A stretch of DNA of 64,000 nt from Diphasiastrum complanatum (taxonomy: Eukaryota; Streptophyta; Lycopodiopsida; Lycopodiales; Lycopodiaceae). Of the stretch, positions 1 through 12,100 are shown one piece after another; positions within the stretch are counted from its first letter, which is position 1, and each line of letters opens with the position of its first letter. Position numbers and translations under genes: made by a program. The stretch covers positions 24,891,390-24,955,389 of the forward strand of contig CM055102.1 in NCBI GenBank assembly GCA_029204225.1, read 5' to 3'. Below the pieces are notes generated by a model. It saw only the letters and a list, made by a program, of their open reading frames with translations. It did no database searches and was not told the origin of the DNA.

Positions 1-718
1 CCATATTTTTAATCTTTAAAATTGCTTCGCGATACTGCGAGATATATTGGATGAGGGATTTATCCATTACTGTTCTTTCCCAGGCTTCCCAGGCTCTATC
101 CAGTTCATTTTCTGGTAGAAATTCTCTTAAGAAAGCTTCTTCAAAAGCTTTCCATGACCAAGGAGTCTGCCCAATCTCCTGGAGATTTAACCACCACTTA
201 TAGGCCATAGGCCCTAAGATAAGACTGGCCTCAATTGCTTGCAAATGGTCAGGGGTCTGTTTAAGAGCATGAATGTTCTTCCATTTGCTGAGGAAGGTTT
301 GTAGAATATCTGCATTTCTATCCTTCTCTTCCCCATTAAAAGTAGGAGGTTTTAAATCTTTAAAAACACTGGGGTGAGACCGTAAAGTCTCACCCGAAAC
401 TGATGGAAGTGGAGAAGGGGATAACTGAGAAGTGGAGGGAAGGCTTCCTTTCGCGGAACTCAAAATCAAGCTTTTGAGTTCAGCGAACGAGTCGTCCACA
501 CTGGACTTGAAATTGGCTAATGCCAACTTCAGTTCATCCACTTCTGTTACCAATTGGAGAAACTGCTCCTTGGTAACCAGTTCGTCGAGTTCTTCGGCGA
601 ACTGTTCCTGTTCTTCCACTTCCATGGGTTCCTTCCCTTTTCTGTAAGCCAAGGCTTCTGTTTCAAGTTCGTCAAAGCCTCTCTCCTGGGGTTGAACAGG
701 TCCCTGAGGAGTGGTCAT
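1..718 (-). CDS. Ty3/gypsy-type Gag, truncated by the window edge
   Basis: Reading on the minus strand from ATG at 718, about 239 codons stay open to the window edge with no stop, so the 3' end is missing. The N-terminal third is acidic and low-complexity. It is followed by a conserved retrotransposon Gag core with the pieces PPTFNGEEKDRNADILQTF, ASLILGPMAYKWWLNL and AWERTVMDKSLIQYISQYRE. This core is typical of capsid proteins of plant LTR retrotransposons, which pack element RNA into cytoplasmic particles. There is no zinc knuckle in the visible part; it would come later. Pol should lie left of the window. The frame is intact over its visible length, which suggests a fairly young copy. It lies inside the last visible intron of the host gene, or beyond that gene if the gene ends earlier. 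Confidence 0.8.
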   Translation of the reverse strand, partial: MTTPQGPVQPQERGFDELETEALAYRKGKEPMEVEEQEQFAEELDELVTKEQFLQLVTEVDELKLALANFKSSVDDSFAELKSLILSSAKGSLPSTSQLSPSPLPSVSGETLRSHPSVFKDLKPPTFNGEEKDRNADILQTFLSKWKNIHALKQTPDHLQAIEASLILGPMAYKWWLNLQEIGQTPWSWKAFEEAFLREFLPENELDRAWEAWERTVMDKSLIQYISQYREAILKIKNM

Positions 719-879
719 CTTCGGAACTGAAAGAGAGTTACCTTAACTTCTGAAGGAAAAAAAGTCCGTCCGTCTGAAGTTCGACATTGAACAGGGCTTC
801 AAGGACATTTCGTGAGGGACGGGAACTGAAAACATTGGAAATCGACAAAATGGCCCGGGAATACAGTCTACAGATTCGT

Positions 880-1013
880 GACCCCGAGAGAGAGGCGTTG
901 TGAGAGGCTGTGTCACAGACCGAGAGAGAGGCTGTGAGAGGGAGGCTGTGAGAGAGCCAGTGAGAGCCTTTGAGAGGCTGTGAGAGGCTGTGAGAGCCAG
1001 TTCGAGAAACAGG
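880..1013. repeat. GAGAGGCTGT minisatellite
   Basis: Short direct repeats built on GAGAGGCTGTGAGAG with interspersed AGCCAGT units. They lie just upstream (in Gag orientation) of the gypsy gag, where its 5' leader would be. The repeat is imperfect and has no coding signal. Confidence 0.7.
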
Positions 1014-1023
1014 GTGTCATGAG

Positions 1024-1389
1024 ATGGCGGAGCGCATACCACCGAGGCCTGAGGGCGAAGCCAAGAGGAAGCTCGAGGAAGATGTCCAAAGGCACAACGA
1101 AAGGCATCGGAAGCAAGAGGCAGACATTGCAGAGATGCTGCGACAGGCTCGGCAGAGAAATACGGAACCGGAGCACCCAGCTCCCCCTGTGCCCCCCGCC
1201 CCCGCTGTCGAGCTGGATTTGGATGAGCAGATCGGAATGAACTTCACACGGCGGCAGCTCATCATGGTCAGGGAAAGGGCTGTCTGCCGTCGTGCTAACC
1301 AGGAGGCAGCTTGGGCTAACCGGGAGGCAGAGCGAGAGCGACAGAACAATGCACCTGAGGAGGGAGAGGAGTTAGTGGAGGATCCATAG
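1024..1389 (+). CDS. Unrecognised charged 121-residue reading frame
   Basis: An ATG-started frame of 121 codons. The protein is rich in Arg and Glu, with a proline stretch (PAPPVPPAPAV) near the middle and an acidic end (EEGEELVEDP). No domain is recognised. It may be a piece of a captured or retroelement gene, because it sits between a gypsy gag and a hAT transposase remnant and has no visible promoter or splice partners. The opposite-strand frame over the same bases is serine-rich and looks like a shadow. Whether this is translated is uncertain. Confidence 0.3.
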   Translation: MAERIPPRPEGEAKRKLEEDVQRHNERHRKQEADIAEMLRQARQRNTEPEHPAPPVPPAPAVELDLDEQIGMNFTRRQLIMVRERAVCRRANQEAAWANREAERERQNNAPEEGEELVEDP

Positions 1390-1888
1390 GAATGTTTAGA
1401 ATAGATGGGTTCTAGCCGTATGTGGCTAACTGTTGTTATGTAATTTTCGGTAGTAGATGAGGCAGCATTTAGTGTCTAACATAGTGTGAAGAACAGCCCC
1501 AGCCGTATATGGCGGGAAAACGTATTGTAACTTTGATACATTTGATGAAAAAATGTAAGGTGTGTTTTTTGTGCAACGCGTGCCTGGTGTATTGCAATGT
1601 AATATGTGTGTTCATGAAATGCTATAAAGGGGGTTGTATTTCTGGGTTGTGCATCTGCTATCAATCTCTGCAGTTGAAACTAATTGTAATTACGCACATA
1701 CCATTCAAAATAAAATTGAAAACAGAGCATAACAATTACAAATCGACAAATACAAAATGTGCAGCGAATAAAGTACGTCCAACACTAAATATGGTATGGA
1801 AAATGGTCTGAATACAGTGTTCGACCATCTGGCCGCCAAACATGGAACATGATAGCAAACTGCTAAAAATAAAATAACAGAGCTACAA

Positions 1889-2640
1889 TCAATGCTCTGG
1901 CTCTAACTCAGATGAATGCTCCGGAGACAACTTAGGGCCCCGAGCTGACTTTCGCAACTGATATCTATGCATGTCTGGAACTGGCATGGGCTGTGTATCC
2001 GAGGGGAAAGACTCGTCATCCTCATCCTCCCAATCTGCCTCCGCATCAGCCCCCAAGCAGGCTAAACGACGATCCGGTCCATGAGCTCATACACCAGTCC
2101 AAGTGTCGACCCCTCGCTGTCAGCCATGCGGAGCACAATGTAGAGTGGTTGAAGCAGTCCTGACAATGTCTGTGCATCCCTCCAGAACTGGTCTCCCCTC
2201 ACCGTGGAAGAAAAGTGCTCCCCATCCTCAGTGTGCTGAAACGAACTGGCACACCAAAGATCACTGGCAACCATCTGTAGAAGCTGTGCCTTGCACCCGA
2301 TCAGACGGTCGATGACCACCAGGTCGAATGCAAAGCGTGTGGGGGCTGGCTTACGGAGGTCCAAAACACCCGGAACATGACAAGAACACGCCTCTTCCTT
2401 GTGACAAAAGTCACCAGGAAGAGGGCCTCACGGACGATGGCTCTAACCTAGAGAAGTGCACCTATGTCCCCCATCAAAAGGTCTCTGCCGTGCGCGGCAC
2501 AGGGGGTATGAACAATGTGAGGGAACTCGGCCTCTAGCAGTACACCCATCTGAATGCAGTTCGTGGCATTGTCCGTCACCACCGTGACGATATGCTGTGG
2601 GCCTATGGACAGGATGGAAGACCTGATGACATCAAACATG
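1889..2640 (-). pseudogene. hAT transposase remnant (DUF659-type)
   Basis: Three minus-strand pieces in different frames make up the C-terminal half of a hAT-superfamily transposase. The first (2448-2640) has VVTDNATNC followed by LLEAEFPHIVHTPCAAH, the signature of the DUF659 catalytic region with its acidic residue. The second (2062-2364) has KPAPTRFAFDLVVIDRLIG and QMVASDLW, the stretch that follows it. The third, after another frameshift, is an acidic tail ending in LSPEHSSELEPEH and a stop at 1889. The N-terminal BED finger and the start are not visible. The copy is dead: it has at least two frameshifts and a missing 5' half. Confidence 0.75.
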
Positions 2641-3069
2641 AACTCTGAGATTAGATAACAAACCTATGAAAGGACTCGGAACGCGAGCGTCCTCAGATCT
2701 GGCGGAACGAGTGAAAAAATAAGAAGCATCTTGAACGAGCCAAAAAATAAGTAGCATCTTACCTGCTAAATGTGCGGAAAAAACGAAGTAGATGTGGAGC
2801 ATGGATATGTGAATAGGTTACTGACTGATGAAGAGAATGGCACTCAGTATCATACCATTGAGGGTGCAATGGTCGAGGTGTGTGTCGAGTCTTTTTGGGA
2901 TGGGGTTTTGTGGGGAAGGTTAGTGATGCAGCCGAGTGGAGTGAGGTGGTGAGAAAAGCGGCTGGATGTCGACTGGATTGTCATGAGGAAGGGAGTGTAA
3001 AAGTGAAGCCAAGGACTGCCGGTATAGCATAAGGCCTTTCAGGAATCTAGAGAGTCAGGTAGGAGAGTT

Positions 3070-3985
3070 ATATATAGAGATGGACGAGTGCGTCTTCTTG
3101 ATAGCACTCCCACGGGACCTTCTCATTAGGGATTTGGGGTGCCCGGGGTTGGGAGCACCCCGAGGCCCCATCCACACCACCTTCGGATTGGAGTGTGGAA
3201 TTGTGCTGGCATACAGTCATCTTCTATTGCAGGGGACCTTATGGATTTTATTTCAGGCATAGATATATTATTCTTCATGGAGACACATGAGAGCCCGGAG
3301 CGAGGACTTCCTTCTTTTCCTGTATATAGATGGGACTCAGTATTCCGACGAGAGACTAGATATGCTAATGGCCGTACATAGAGTCTCTCCACTCGAGTAT
3401 GGACTTCATCAGACATGACGAGCAGGCCCGCTATATATGGACTCGCATTGTGGATCAAGATATTGGTTTGGATAGAGATCTTTTTATTGTAGCATGTTAC
3501 TTTCCACCAGAGTCTTCGTCTTTTGACAATGATATGCTTGGAGTTACCAGGACTTCCGCAGACAGTTTGGGACCTATTACTCCATATGGTGAGCACTTAC
3601 TGCAGTTTGGAGAGGCACATGAGCTAGCCATTTATAATGGCTTACCCTGCTGGCCACATTCAGACAGTTATACATGCCACCCTCACAGTGGAGGACATAG
3701 TGTCGTTGACTATCTCATGGGGTCACCATCCTTTGTACCCATAGTCTCTGACTTCCACGTTGCCCCCACCACCTTTTCTGATCACTCATTTCTCTCCTTC
3801 GATATCGGCCACCTTCCACTCACTCACCCATCTTCACTACCCATGCTTACCCTAGCACCCAAGTACACATTTGATCCCATTTATATGCCCCCTGGAAATA
3901 CGTAAGATCGTCGTCCATAAAAATAGTGGTGCCGCGAAGCTTAGCTCTGCATCGTAGAGCATCCCGCCTAGTAGCCAATGAGGTG
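3070..3985 (+). pseudogene. LINE fragment with APE-type endonuclease (copy A)
   Basis: Two plus-strand frames, 3139-3381 and 3399-3905, are joined by a frameshift near 3385. The first has IGVWNCAGI and DILFFMETHE, the start of an apurinic-like endonuclease with its catalytic Glu. The second has ACYFPPESSSF, GHSVVDYLMG and the C-terminal catalytic TFSDHSFLSF. This domain nicks target DNA in LINE retrotransposition. No reverse transcriptase follows; coding fades near 3985. Copies B (26385-28950) and C (23095-25560) belong to the same family. The stretch between the two frames lacks part of the domain compared with copy B, so there is a deletion as well as a frameshift. Confidence 0.8.
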
Positions 3986-4485
3986 AAACGGATAATCAAA
4001 GTGGTCGTGTCTCTGGTGGTCCTCCACGTTGTGTCCTATAAAGTCCTACAGACAGGATACTATCCTAAGTATGCCAAACAAAGCAACAACAAAGGGAACA
4101 GGTGGTGGATAAACCAACCAAACCAAACCTAGATCAAATGGATCTAGCCCCCAAGCTATGGATCAATCACAGTCATGGAAAGAGGAATCACACTAGCAGC
4201 ATGTAGCTACCAATAATAAAATCAAGCATACACTAGTGAGAGCCCAATAGGTATACTTATACCCTCCAAGGCCCATGCACCACTAGTAGTGGACTGTGAC
4301 ACCTCTGCAGCCTATCTGGGCCACGTCATCCAGTTCCCTAATGACTCACTGATAGACCCATACCAACTCCACCACCATGTGTTTAGGCCTACAACCATTA
4401 ATTATAATTATGACCATGTACACATAAGGGCCCCAATTCCCTTATAGTCACAATTAACTTACGGGTTGTTGGTCTACTGATCCCT

Positions 4486-5108
4486 AGTGTGGACACGCTA
4501 CCCGAGACCAGTCATGGACATGACATGTCCAATCCATCTTTCTGGTGCCCTAGTGTGGTGGCCAAAAAGCGCTTGGCCTCGGCTATGGCATCCTGCGTAT
4601 CTGGAATCCCTCGGACTCTGATGTTAAGAAGCCCAGGAAAAAGTTTCCTCTTCCTGCTGTTCAATCTTCTGTTCCAATGCCTTAATCATAGTGGTGGTGG
4701 ATTCGGAGGATGGAATCTGCTTGTCGCCCGCTTGTTCCAATTGTAAAATCCTAGTTTGCATAGTATTTCTTTCGTTGATGAGCATTGCAACTGTCTCCTT
4801 GAGCTGGAAAAGTTTCGTCTTCATGACCTGAAAATCAGCTCGGAACTGATCTTCTTGAAAAGAGGAGAAGAGGCTTTTGATGGAGTATAGGGATTGGATT
4901 TAGGTTCTTGTGAGGGAGCAGTAGGTGGTTTAGGAAGTATCCCAGCAGTAGGAGCGGATCGAAAAGGGGTAGGATCAGAAGAAGGAGATGGATTAGAGGC
5001 GGAGATTGAGACGGGGACAGGGTCTTCTACCACGCAGGCCTGCGTGGCAATAGCAGGATCTGACACGCAGGCAGGCATTGTCTGCGTGGCATCGGGCTGG
5101 TCTGCCAA
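4486..5108 (-). pseudogene. Coiled-coil gag-like remnant
   Basis: Two minus-strand frames, 4821-5108 and 4624-4824, overlap by four bases at an ATGA and look like one protein split by a frameshift. The first is rich in Pro, Ser and Ala (residues about 20-75 of 95). The second is a predicted coiled coil with Leu, Glu and Gln spacing (KETVAMLINERNTMQTRI). This pairing of a proline-rich head with a coiled coil is common in N-terminal Gag regions of plant LTR elements, but no diagnostic motif is present, so the assignment is tentative. Downstream of the second stop, coding potential is weak. Confidence 0.35.
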
Positions 5109-5300
5109 GCAGGCAGCTGCCTAGGGGACCGGATTTTCTTGGAAGGCATGGCGGCAGGTGGCGGTCAGGTAGCGGACAGGTGGACAGGTGGCGCAAAGGT
5201 GGCTGTTAGCTGGCGGACAGGTGGACAGATGGCGCGCTGGGTGGCGCACATGTGGCTGGCAGCTGGCGGACAGGTGGCTCATTTGGCAAGCGTCAGGTGG
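5030..5300. repeat. GC-rich palindrome and GGCGGACAGGTGG minisatellite
   Basis: Positions 5030-5047 are a perfect 18-bp palindrome (CCACGCAGGCCTGCGTGG). From about 5150 to 5290 the units GGCGGACAGGTGG and GGTGGCGCA repeat several times with variation. The patch is much richer in GC than the surrounding intron. It lies at the 5' side of the gag-like remnant at 4486-5108. Confidence 0.6.
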
Positions 5301-5330
5301 CCAAGAAGTCTTTGTTTTTGAACCTGAGAA

Positions 5331-6040
5331 TGGTAACTAGTAGGAATGAGATTGCTCTGGAAGTTCAAGCAAATTGGCATCATAGGCCTTATTGGACCCA
5401 ATAGTAGCTCTAAATGAATTGACAGAAACGATATCAAAAGTAACACGACAAGCCACTCTGACTTTCAACCTTGACAGAATCTTACAGGCATTGTTGCACC
5501 CACACTAGACCACATTGTACCCAAAACATTCAGCAACCTACATAAATGAACTGCCCTTAATAAATGCTTTAATTTGATACCCATATTGCCCACACACAAA
5601 AAAAAAACAACGTTTCTCAAAAACACTCCCCCGTTTCAGAAACGCGTTTCTGAACACGTTTCTAGAAACGCAATGCAACTATGGCACGGACATATGCTAC
5701 AACATCCCTACTCACAATGTATAGAGTTGCTATCACTTTTATAAGGCTAGCATTAAAGAACAAAGACAAACAATCAAATCCAAATCTCCTCATGTCATTG
5801 TAACATAAGGATTGCATAGCGCAACTTCAGCTTGGTCAAAGTGAAACTAACCCTAAAGAAAATAGCTGGTGGGCAAAGAGTACCCTAAAAATACAAAGAA
5901 TAGTGGGAATAATAACTGCCTACGATTCTCTAGAATCAAATGACAGCTATTTATTGCTTTTTCTCAGAAGAATATAGCAAATAAAATGTCTTGCACACAG
6001 AGAGGTGTGAAACAACAAAGAGGTTTTATTGGTGACTCAC
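5331..6040. other. Intron 8 sequence without genes
   Basis: No coding was found here beyond a short open minus frame near 5330-5490 that ends in a stop and has no match I know. At 5617-5680 there are clustered inverted GTTTC/GAAAC motifs that resemble the ends of the hAT-type element at 10655. The next exon of the host gene was searched for in this stretch and not found. Confidence 0.4.
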
Positions 6041-6101
6041 CATAAGCAGCAAGACCACCCCCAGACATTAAGATTACAACTGCAAAAAGGTCTGAATAAA
6101 T
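6041..6101 (-). CDS. TOM1-like gene, exon 8
   Basis: 61 bp, phase 0 in and phase 1 out. It encodes IYSDLFAVVILMSGGGLAAY, a membrane span. The acceptor is TTTGCAG and the donor GTGAGT, a perfect plant consensus. The family normally continues with a basic loop and further spans; those are absent from 1-6040. Confidence 0.8.
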
Positions 6102-9100
6102 CTGCAAACATCAAACAAAAAAAATTTATACTGCAGTGTAATCATCTACAAATGCTAGTAACTACAAGCTATTGCTTCGTGTTTTAACATGCATTAGCTT
6201 GAATAAACACTAGAGCTACAATGTTAATTGAAGCTCTGCAACATATGTCCAAATTGAGAATTTTTAAGTAAACTATGCACAAATCTGATTGAAAAGTACC
6301 TGGGCTACTGTGTCTGAATCAATTTTGCTGTTTCCTTTGCCAACCCAAATCAGCAAGGCAAATCCAGCAGTTAATACGAATATTGATATGACCACCTGAG
6401 TCAAAGAACAGAAAATCTGCCGGGTTGAAAGTCTTGCTGAAGTACTTTCATAAAGAGTTTGCTGAAATCATAACTGGGATGAAGATATTTCACATGCCCT
6501 TGCAATGAAATGTGTTTCCCCAAGAGGGCCTTACAAAATGCTTCCTTGAAATCATGAAGTTCAAATTGACCAGTGCCTTAAACTCAATTAACTAATCGAC
6601 AACCCCCTTCCTACTTCATCATCATTAGCAGAAAAAGTTTTGAAGGTAATAGTAATGATTGTAATATTGTATATATGAAATTTATGAAAATATGCATAAA
6701 CACTGTAAAGACTATAAACTTTTAGGTGATTCAATCATTCTTTAACTCACATCTCCAAAAAAAATAATACATTCTAATTTCAGTTCACACAGAAAATGTT
6801 ACATATTAGGAGTCCAAAGCAAAAAATAAACAATTTTTTGATTTGTCAGCAGTTTTAAACTTTTGAAACTGCATGCATACTCCCTTGAATTTCTATCAGC
6901 ATTATCTGTAGGACTCTAGGATATTACCCAACATAAATAGGAGGAACGCAATCTTCAACCTTACGGAGTCTACCTACAAAGACTCAGACCATCAACTTTA
7001 TCATGCATAGACTACACAGCGCACACGCATTCCTATTTACCATCTTAATGCCCCTGAGTAGGTCACATGCACAAACATACATCCACATTGGTTTTCATGT
7101 ATTTGTACAGAGACCAACATGCTGTGTTATTATTACATCTCCTGAGGTGAAGGGCCAACTCAATCATCATGGAGGCTACCACTAAAGCGCAGAGCCAATC
7201 AAATGAAGTTCATACTTCATTATAGTGGAACGAGGGAAATATTTCATTAAGATTTAACCTTCAATAGTACCTTTAAAACATTCCAAATGTCTGGTTTCAC
7301 AATGCACATCTGTACAAGAGTGGATTTCAAAGGTTCTGTTTCAAATCCCAACAAGGAAGCTTGCCAGTTTTTTTAATGAAATGCTACTAAGAGTTTTCAC
7401 AACAGTTGGTTTTCGCTCATTTAAAAGGCTCAAGAGAAGAAAAGGTTCTGTTTCAAAATCAAAGAAGGAACTGTTGCCAAATAACATGCTGTTGTGGTTT
7501 TACAATTTTCGATTTTCACTCATTCAAAAGCTCAAGGAAAACAAAGGTTTTGTTTCAAATCCAAAGAAGGAAGTTAACAATTTCCCAAACAAAACACTTG
7601 TAGTTTTACAACTTTCAGCTTTTGCTCATTCGAAAGGCTGAAGGAAACAGTTTGAAAAATTATAGGTGTCTAGTGTTTGAACTTTAGTCCTCCAGAGTGC
7701 ACATATCAAAGGTTCGTGAATTTCCCTGATGGATACCTGGCTAAACTACCAACTGCATATGCTCATATTCAACCTCATATAATTTCTCAGCATGTTATAC
7801 CCTATGATGTAATATAACGCAATCTATTTATAAAGTTTTGCAAGAACTTGATTTGAGTATGCAATGACTATTCCATGTCAATGGACACATAAATTATATT
7901 GCATAGAAGAAGAAAATTTTATCGTCATTATCAGACTAGTTGAAGACTTTAAAGAGCAAAAACAAAAGGGTGGGTTCGAGAGGGGAAAAGAAATAAAAAA
8001 TGCAAAGTGTCTAAGGGATCATAAGTGTCAAAGTTGTAATTATAAATTAAAATCAAATAATCAAAGTGCTCTCTGTTCATGTGTTGAAGAGCATCATCAC
8101 AAGCACCAATGAGAAAATCGTAAAAAAGAGTGGGATCCTTGTGCTAGCAAATACAAAACTTCTCACCTTTAGCTTTCATGTTCAGAATCCAAAGACATTC
8201 AGCTCCAAAATGACAGGTTGCTGAAACTTGGTGTGAACATTAAAGATGCACAACTTAAGAGCATGAGGCAAGCCTCCACTAACAAAGTGTAAAGAATTTG
8301 AAGTCAAATAAGATGTGAAGAAAAGAAAAAAATTTCTGGTAGACAGGTTTTATAGCCTGGCACTCTCAGTAGGATGATGTGAGACCCCTCAGAAGTTTTG
8401 AGAGGCCATTTACAAAAAATATGTTCCTGTTTATGATTCTTCATGGTTCGGGCGTTGTGCACAGCAAAAGAACCAAGCGTTTTTTGAAGGAAGATGAGTG
8501 TTTCTTGTTAAGAGTGAAGCAGGCTAATGGAAGAATTGACATCCACATCTTGGCACTTGCAGCACAGTGTCTAGGCAATCTATCTCAACTATGAGACAAC
8601 AGTACCAGAGTCGAACATCGGGAGCAAAGGCTGATCTGTTTCAGAATAACTGAGGCTGCTGATTCAACGGCCAACTGTCATACTATTTAAGGTGAGCTTC
8701 TTCCTATTTCAATCAAATGTAGATTATTCTTCGACATGATTGACTTATCATTGGCTGCCTTCCATCAACAATTCATGTTGACTCTTGGAGCTATTGTAGG
8801 TTGAACCAAACTGCTACTGCTGCATGGCTACAAATAATAGCGAACATCTGGCCACCAATTGACCACCAACTCTTAATATCATCTAGCAACTGTGAAGCCC
8901 ATTTTGCTTACCATCTATTCAGATTGCCAATCATAATCGTATAGATCATTGGCTGATCCTGTTGGGAAATCAGGTCTTGGGTCGAACTGCAGCAGATGGA
9001 TCAAGATCCTAATCAGCAGCTGTCGAGCAGCGAAATAGATTGATTGCCTAATATTAAATTTAAAATCAACTCCCAAAAATCTTGCAATTAGAAAGTCTGA

Positions 9101-12100
9101 ATACTAACTGATCTGATCAGAAGGTGTCTATGACAACCATGCTACTGATTCAGCGAGACAGCCAAAAATGCAATAGTTTTAATCAGCATGTTACCATAGA
9201 AGAATGAGAGAAAGAGATGATACACTTGTGTGATTCAAGAGAATACAACGCACATTTCAGACTAGATTTCTATGCACAAGAAATGAATAGAAGGGCTCTT
9301 GTCCAATTCTTACTGAACATGCGGAGGTACAAGAAGTTACAATAATGCAGATGTAACTCTCTATTTGATTAATATCCCGTGTTTTTCACACTACTCTCTT
9401 GTCTCTCATCATCAAGCTACAACTTCTATATATGTGCATGTTAAACTGAGTTAGCAAAAATAAAGCTTAATCTTGATTTGTAGAAGCAATTAAAAGAAAC
9501 TGTCATTATGTCAGGAGTTTCCTTCGGTCGTGAAAGTGACAGATAGTGACTTGGATCAAGTCCAGTGTCGGGTTGAAATTTGTGCAGTATCAAAGGTCGA
9601 AATAAGTGGGAGTGGTCAAATTTTGATTCGACCCAAGTTTTCGATCCTTTTCGACCTTGACCCCAAACCAAGGTCGAATTTAGTCTTCGACCCAATTCGA
9701 GCTTGACTCAAGGTCGACTGTAACAATTTTTGTTTCTGTAGCTTCTTTGATGGATTTCGACTGTTTGATCTTACGACTGTCTTATGTTGGATCAATGCAT
9801 GAAGTGAGTTAAAATACAGCACCATCCCTTAAAGCAGTAATTTTGAAAGATTTCATCATTTGTAGCATTTTTTCACACCACTAGGCTATAGGGTTTAACC
9901 CCACACTGAACTGAACTGCAGTGACATATTTTAAAGTCAATGCTGTTGAGGTATGGTCAATTATCCAAAACATGTTGTATGGTGGCACCTATGAGAAAGT
10001 GCACATTGATGAGGCGAAGCTAGCTTGTGCATGTCCACTCGTCACATGGCATGAAAGTCTTTCATATGAGATACTAAGCCAATCTGGTTGACCCATTGTG
10101 TGTTATGGAGATACGAGCAGCACTAAACTAGGACGTAGTATGCAGGGTGTTGGACGTAGTATGCACACCAGAGTGGGGTTCTGTTAGGAAAACCTTATTT
10201 CTTTGATAAGCAAGTTGTAAGTCTCAGTTGCTTTTGCTTTGTGGCAAAGTCTTCTTGCCTGATAGAATCTTCAAACTAGATGACATTTGATCTTGCATGC
10301 ATGAAAAATTTCATTTACTTTTGTGTGGTAAATATTTTGCTAACTTGGTTTTGCCCTTTAGTATTGAAAATTTCCATATGAGTATAGTAAAATTCCAAGA
10401 TTTGCTTAGGAAAGTAAAAAGCCCCATTATTGTATGATTGTTTTCCTTTTTGGTACAACAGTACAATCTAGTACAAAATGATACTTGGCTAGTACTTCAT
10501 GCACTTACATAGGTGCCAAAGCTACAATGACACATTTTGGGCAAAATAAGAACATTGAATACAAAAGTTAGGAATGTTTCAGCATCCAATGCCCAAGCTT
10601 GTTCTTCTTTAGTATACTTTCTTACTCTTCCTTGGAAGTATCCTTAGATGGAAGCTTAGTTGCCCGTTCCGGAACGGAACGCGTTCCAGAACGCGTTCCG
10701 TTCCGGAACGGACCCTCAAAAAAAAAATTAAAAAAATACGTTTTTTATACAAAGGATTTTTACACTTTACTATTTAATCCGTTCTATTTTTTCTTTGAAA
10801 CTTTACCTGATAATTATTATCAATTATAGAAGATCCGTTCTTCTATTACCTGTTCAAATTATCAAAGAAGACACCAAGATGAAACGGAATCTGCTTTATC
10901 CGATTAATCTGAGGCTAGCGGAATCTATCTGAGGCTAGCAGTATCTATCAGGTAAGAAAACATTATCAAAGAAGACACCAAGATAGATTATTTGAAGCTT
11001 TATTGAGGCTAGCGGAATCTATTTGAGGCTAGCAGTATGCAACGAATGATCATTCTCTTGTGAAATTGAAGTGACGAACGATAAAAATGAGCTGTTGCAT
11101 ATGTGGTGCTAAATCCCTGTCGCTATTGTGAATCGTGAAGTCGCGGGCCAGCAGGTGTTCTGAAATGGTGAAGTCACGGGCCAGCAGGGTGTTACCTCAA
11201 TAGATTCCGCGGAAGACCAGCGCATTATGTTTTTTTTTTTACATTGTAAACAAACTCGTTCCGACAAAGTACGTTCCGAAACGTACGGAACGTTCCGACC
11301 CATTTTGGTCGGAACGGGCTTCTAAGGATGGAAGTCTAAGGATTGAGGTTAGAACTTGATAGGGTAAAGTTTTGATCTTTGTAAATGCTTTAATTTTGCT
11401 TATCTGAGGAATCTGTATCACATGCATTTGGTTCCAACATGCATATTCCAGATTGCTTTGTATCTGTCTAATTCCTCTATGAGTACTTATGCATGTTGTC
11501 AGATATGTTGATGTAAAGCATACAAGCAATATCTAAGTTTACATCAATAATCTAGTTACATATGAAATTGACCATTTAGCTTGGTTTGGTTGTGTGAGAT
11601 TTCACCTGATGATATGGATAAATTTTCCATAAGATTGTGCTCTTTTAAATCAATGCTATAACTAGAATGAAAGAATTTATGTGCAGATCAGCTAGGTTTT
11701 ATAATAGGCTAGATAATGAACTGCATCTATATGTCAAATGGCTGCTAGTGCTAACAAGAAACTTAAAAAGAATGGTGTCAGCAAAGGAAATTCTAACAAA
11801 GGTTGGACTACTCACATAGAATTACTCTGATACAAAACCAAGATGTACCTTCATTTCAAGGATCGCAGTGAACCGAAGTACAGCAGCATACACATCATGG
11901 AATCAAAATGGACATTATACAAAAAGAACCAATGAATATGAAGAATTATCTAGAGGATGGCAAGCTCTTGCAAGTGATTGAAGGCACATGAACCATGTCA
12001 ACCCTCAAGCTCAAGAGAGTAGATGGAAAATCATTCAGGTCCGAAAGTGTACAAATCAGCCAAAGATGGGAACTCCCAAGACACACAAGTTCCAGCCTTT

